DNA of 64,000 bases. Source: JADLHS01 sp044225555 (lineage in GTDB: Bacteria; Verrucomicrobiota; Verrucomicrobiia; Limisphaerales; JADLHS01). Position numbers and translations under genes: made by a program. The notes under the pieces are model-generated. The model saw nothing but the letters and a program-made list of their open reading frames with translations. It was not told where the DNA came from and searched no databases. Shown here in pieces: positions 62,036 through 64,000 of the stretch. The stretch spans positions 62,001 through 126,000 of the forward strand of contig JBGAIM010000001.1 of assembly GCA_044225555.1 (NCBI GenBank), written 5' to 3'. Each line of letters opens with the position of its first letter. The first letter of the stretch is position 1.

Positions 62036-62806
62036 TCACGCCGCAACGGCCTGGCCCTTGAGAATCCAGTCGTAGCCCTTGGCCTCGAGTTCGAACGCGA
62101 GGTCCTTGCCGCCGGATTTCACGACGCGGCCATCCACGAGCACGTGGACGAAGTCGGGCACAATGTAGTTCAGCAATCGTTGATAGTGCGTGATGACGAG
62201 CTGGGCGTTGTGCTTCGTTTTCAGTTTGTTCACGCCGTTGCTGACGACTTTGAGTGCGTCAATGTCCAAACCGGAATCGGTTTCGTCAAGGATGGCGAGT
62301 TTGGGTTCGAGCACGGCCATTTGAAAAATTTCGGCGCGCTTCTTTTCGCCACCAGAGAAGCCCTCGTTGACCGAGCGCTTGAGCAAATCATCCTTCAATT
62401 CGAGTAGCTTCATCTTGTCCTTCACGAGCGCGAGGAATTCCATCGCGTCGAGTTCTTGCTCGCCCTTGTGTTTGCGAATTTCGTTGAGCGCGGCCTTGAG
62501 GAAATAGGTGCTGTTCACTCCGGGAATCTCCACCGGATACTGAAACGCGAGGAACAACCCTTCGCGGGCACGTTCTTCGGGATCGAGGTCGAGCAAGTCC
62601 TTGCCTTGATAAATCACCTCGCCACCGGTGATGTTGTAGCCGTCGCGCCCGGCGAGCACCGCGGCCAGCGTGCTTTTGCCGCTGCCGTTTGGCCCCATCA
62701 CAGCGTGAACTTCGCCCGGGTTCAGGGTCAGGCTGACGCCTTTGAGGATCTGCTTGCCCTCAACGCCGGCGCTCAGGTTTTTGATCTCGAGTATGGGTTT
62801 GCTCAT
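62036..62806 (-). CDS. sufC: Fe-S assembly ATPase SufC
   Basis: Drives the SufBCD scaffold for iron-sulfur clusters. 256 aa from ATG 62806. ABC motifs: Walker A GPNGSGKST, Q-loop FQYPVEIPG, signature GFSGGEKKR (SufC-specific), Walker B LAILDETDSGLD with the DSGLD variant typical of SufC, and TH in VITHYQRLL. SufB and SufD, usually adjacent, are not here: the next gene on this strand is a transporter, so this sufC is isolated within the window. Confidence 0.95.
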   Translation of the reverse strand: MSKPILEIKNLSAGVEGKQILKGVSLTLNPGEVHAVMGPNGSGKSTLAAVLAGRDGYNITGGEVIYQGKDLLDLDPEERAREGLFLAFQYPVEIPGVNSTYFLKAALNEIRKHKGEQELDAMEFLALVKDKMKLLELKDDLLKRSVNEGFSGGEKKRAEIFQMAVLEPKLAILDETDSGLDIDALKVVSNGVNKLKTKHNAQLVITHYQRLLNYIVPDFVHVLVDGRVVKSGGKDLAFELEAKGYDWILKGQAVAA

Positions 62807-62928
62807 GTGTCGAAAAATACAGCGCCGCATTAGACACTAAATCAACCGGGAAGGGAAATTCTAAAATGAAGCGTGACGATGGTCCAACCAGCGGCGGGGA
62901 AGTGTCTGCCCACAGCCAACCTGCGTGG

Positions 62929-63999
62929 CTAAAACACGGTTTTCAACAGCGCGTAAATGCCCACGCTGAGCGCCGCGAGCGAATCGCCCGCGATCAAACC
63001 ACCACCCACGAGCGACATCGTGCTCATGTCCGCCGGCAATTCACCTTCTGCAGGTTTGGCCTGGCGTAGTTTGATTTGGGCTTGTATCCAATCGTAAACC
63101 GACGCCAGCACCCCGCCCGCCGCCCACCAGATGGTCGTGGCCAGTTCAACGAATCCGCCGAAGGAAGAAGCATACGGGCTGGGGATGATGACCGCATCCA
63201 GCACAAAGTCCGTCACGCGTCCGGCTCGCGAGCGGGTCGAGAATTCTTTGTAGCTCCGGTTGCTCTTGAGCAGTTTGCGCGTGACCTCGATGAGCAATCC
63301 GAGAACAAGTCCAAGTTGGAGCGCTTTCATGACGTGCGGCTTCTGGTTGGTGATGCCTTTGAGCGCGCCGACAAATTTGAACGTCATGGCCGACTGCCAT
63401 TTCTCCGCACCCTCGATTTTCTGGCTGAATTGATCCTGCTTCAGCACCGGATACGCGTTCATGAAAGTCTTCGCCAGCACCACGGCGAGCAGCGCGCCCA
63501 TGGCAATGCCAATGACCTGGTAGCGGAACTGGTTGATCCGATTCGTCCCAAGCCGCCAGCCAGTGGAACGATCCTGCTGCATGTCCACTCCTTCGGAACA
63601 GGCAATCAGCATGATTGAAGCGCACATCAAACCCACGCCCGGGTCCTTCAAACCGAAGGCCGCGAGGATAAAAACGGTCATCACGAACGCGCTCGAAATC
63701 GGATTGCTGTCCGAGATGCCGGTGGAAATCCCGTTGATCAGCACAAAGAGAAAGCTCAACGCGACCGCAATCAGCAGGAAGGAAACCGGCTGATGCAACA
63801 CCTGGCTGCCAATCACCACAACACAGGCGCCCCAGAAAATCACCCACAACCCGAGGCGAAATGAGTTCACGCGCTTCCAATCCTCGGTGGGTGGGGCGGC
63901 CACGGCCGGCCGGCGCCAGCGTTGCACAGCCTGGATCAGAATCAACCCGACATCCACGATCGCTGCGCCGAGAATCGTTCCGAGGGCGATGATGAAACC
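62929..63999 (-). CDS. OPT-family oligopeptide/metal transporter, C-terminal part (partial)
   Basis: The frame is open to the right edge, so the N-terminal half is missing; a GTG at 63957 is not the real start. About nine hydrophobic segments are visible (LWVIFWGACVVVIG, FLLIAVALSFLFVLIN, ALQLGLVLGLLIEV and others), with family-like phrases GISDSNPISSAFVM, GMQDRSTGWRLGTN-type loop (DMQQDRSTGWRLG) and SLVGGGLIAGDSLAAL near the end. These fit the OPT superfamily, which takes up peptides or metal chelates. Assignment is from pattern. No sign of an operon with sufC, 122 bp away on the same strand. Confidence 0.75.
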   Translation of the reverse strand, partial: GFIIALGTILGAAIVDVGLILIQAVQRWRRPAVAAPPTEDWKRVNSFRLGLWVIFWGACVVVIGSQVLHQPVSFLLIAVALSFLFVLINGISTGISDSNPISSAFVMTVFILAAFGLKDPGVGLMCASIMLIACSEGVDMQQDRSTGWRLGTNRINQFRYQVIGIAMGALLAVVLAKTFMNAYPVLKQDQFSQKIEGAEKWQSAMTFKFVGALKGITNQKPHVMKALQLGLVLGLLIEVTRKLLKSNRSYKEFSTRSRAGRVTDFVLDAVIIPSPYASSFGGFVELATTIWWAAGGVLASVYDWIQAQIKLRQAKPAEGELPADMSTMSLVGGGLIAGDSLAALSVGIYALLKTVF

Positions 64000-64000
64000 A

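Noticed and set aside
1..64000. CRISPR arrays, IS elements, integrases and rRNA genes
   Set aside because: No regularly spaced direct repeats of 25-40 bp, no transposase or integrase motifs and no rRNA stretches were seen on either strand.

Overview
The window looks like a piece of a verrucomicrobial chromosome (Pedosphaera/Limisphaerales-like). This is inferred from gene content, not from a search: PEP-CTERM proteins, LamG and autotransporter-repeat surface proteins, a PSCyt1/DUF1549/DUF1553 protein followed by a DUF1501 protein, few Shine-Dalgarno motifs, and dispersed palindromic repeats. No rRNA, CRISPR array or transposase is visible. There is one tRNA, tRNA-Val(CAC).

Layout: 0-8 kb holds the tail of a trypsin-like protein, tRNA-Val, an ABC-F ATPase and a large SBBP-repeat secreted protein. 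At 7.9-8.3 kb two truncated gene ends are fused tail to tail. 8.3-13.7 kb (minus strand) carries a myo-inositol oxygenase, a sugar ABC permease and binding lipoprotein, an L7Ae-like RNA-binding protein and a DEAD-box helicase. An aldehyde dehydrogenase follows. At 15.5-18.1 kb there is an isolated three-gene island: a Ser/Thr kinase, an unknown 398-aa protein and a PD-(D/E)XK-like nuclease. 18-22 kb has a secreted hydrolase-like protein, NAD-malic enzyme and RadC. 22-32.5 kb (minus strand) is a surface/extracellular block (LamG plus beta-propeller protein, PEP-CTERM protein, 1388-aa autotransporter-repeat protein) beside a NarL-type two-component system. 32.6-46.3 kb holds a complete bidirectional NAD-linked [NiFe] hydrogenase (hoxEFUYH, group 3d type) with all maturation genes (hypABFCDE plus an endopeptidase), interrupted by a PEP-CTERM and a DUF4097-like gene. 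46-64 kb carries a sugar nucleotidyltransferase operon, the cytochrome-domain/DUF1501 cluster, a Cu+ P-type ATPase, uvrC, a VanX-like dipeptidase, a frameshifted gene, trpB, a PEP-CTERM protein, sufC and a partial OPT transporter.

The most unusual signal cuts across the genes. At least three families of short repeats lie both between genes and, in frame, inside conserved genes. Family A is a double hairpin bounded by GGTAG...CTACC; it sits in the aldehyde dehydrogenase gene and in both hoxU-hoxY and hoxY-hoxH spacers. Family B is a REP-like half-palindrome, or a 69-bp inverted pair of it; it sits in hypF, the helicase gene and the copA gene, and in two intergenic sites. Family C is short arrays of degenerate heptamers; it sits in hypF, uvrC and gene junctions. 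The arrangement resembles the protein-coding palindromic elements of Rickettsia combined with the heptamer repeats of cyanobacteria.
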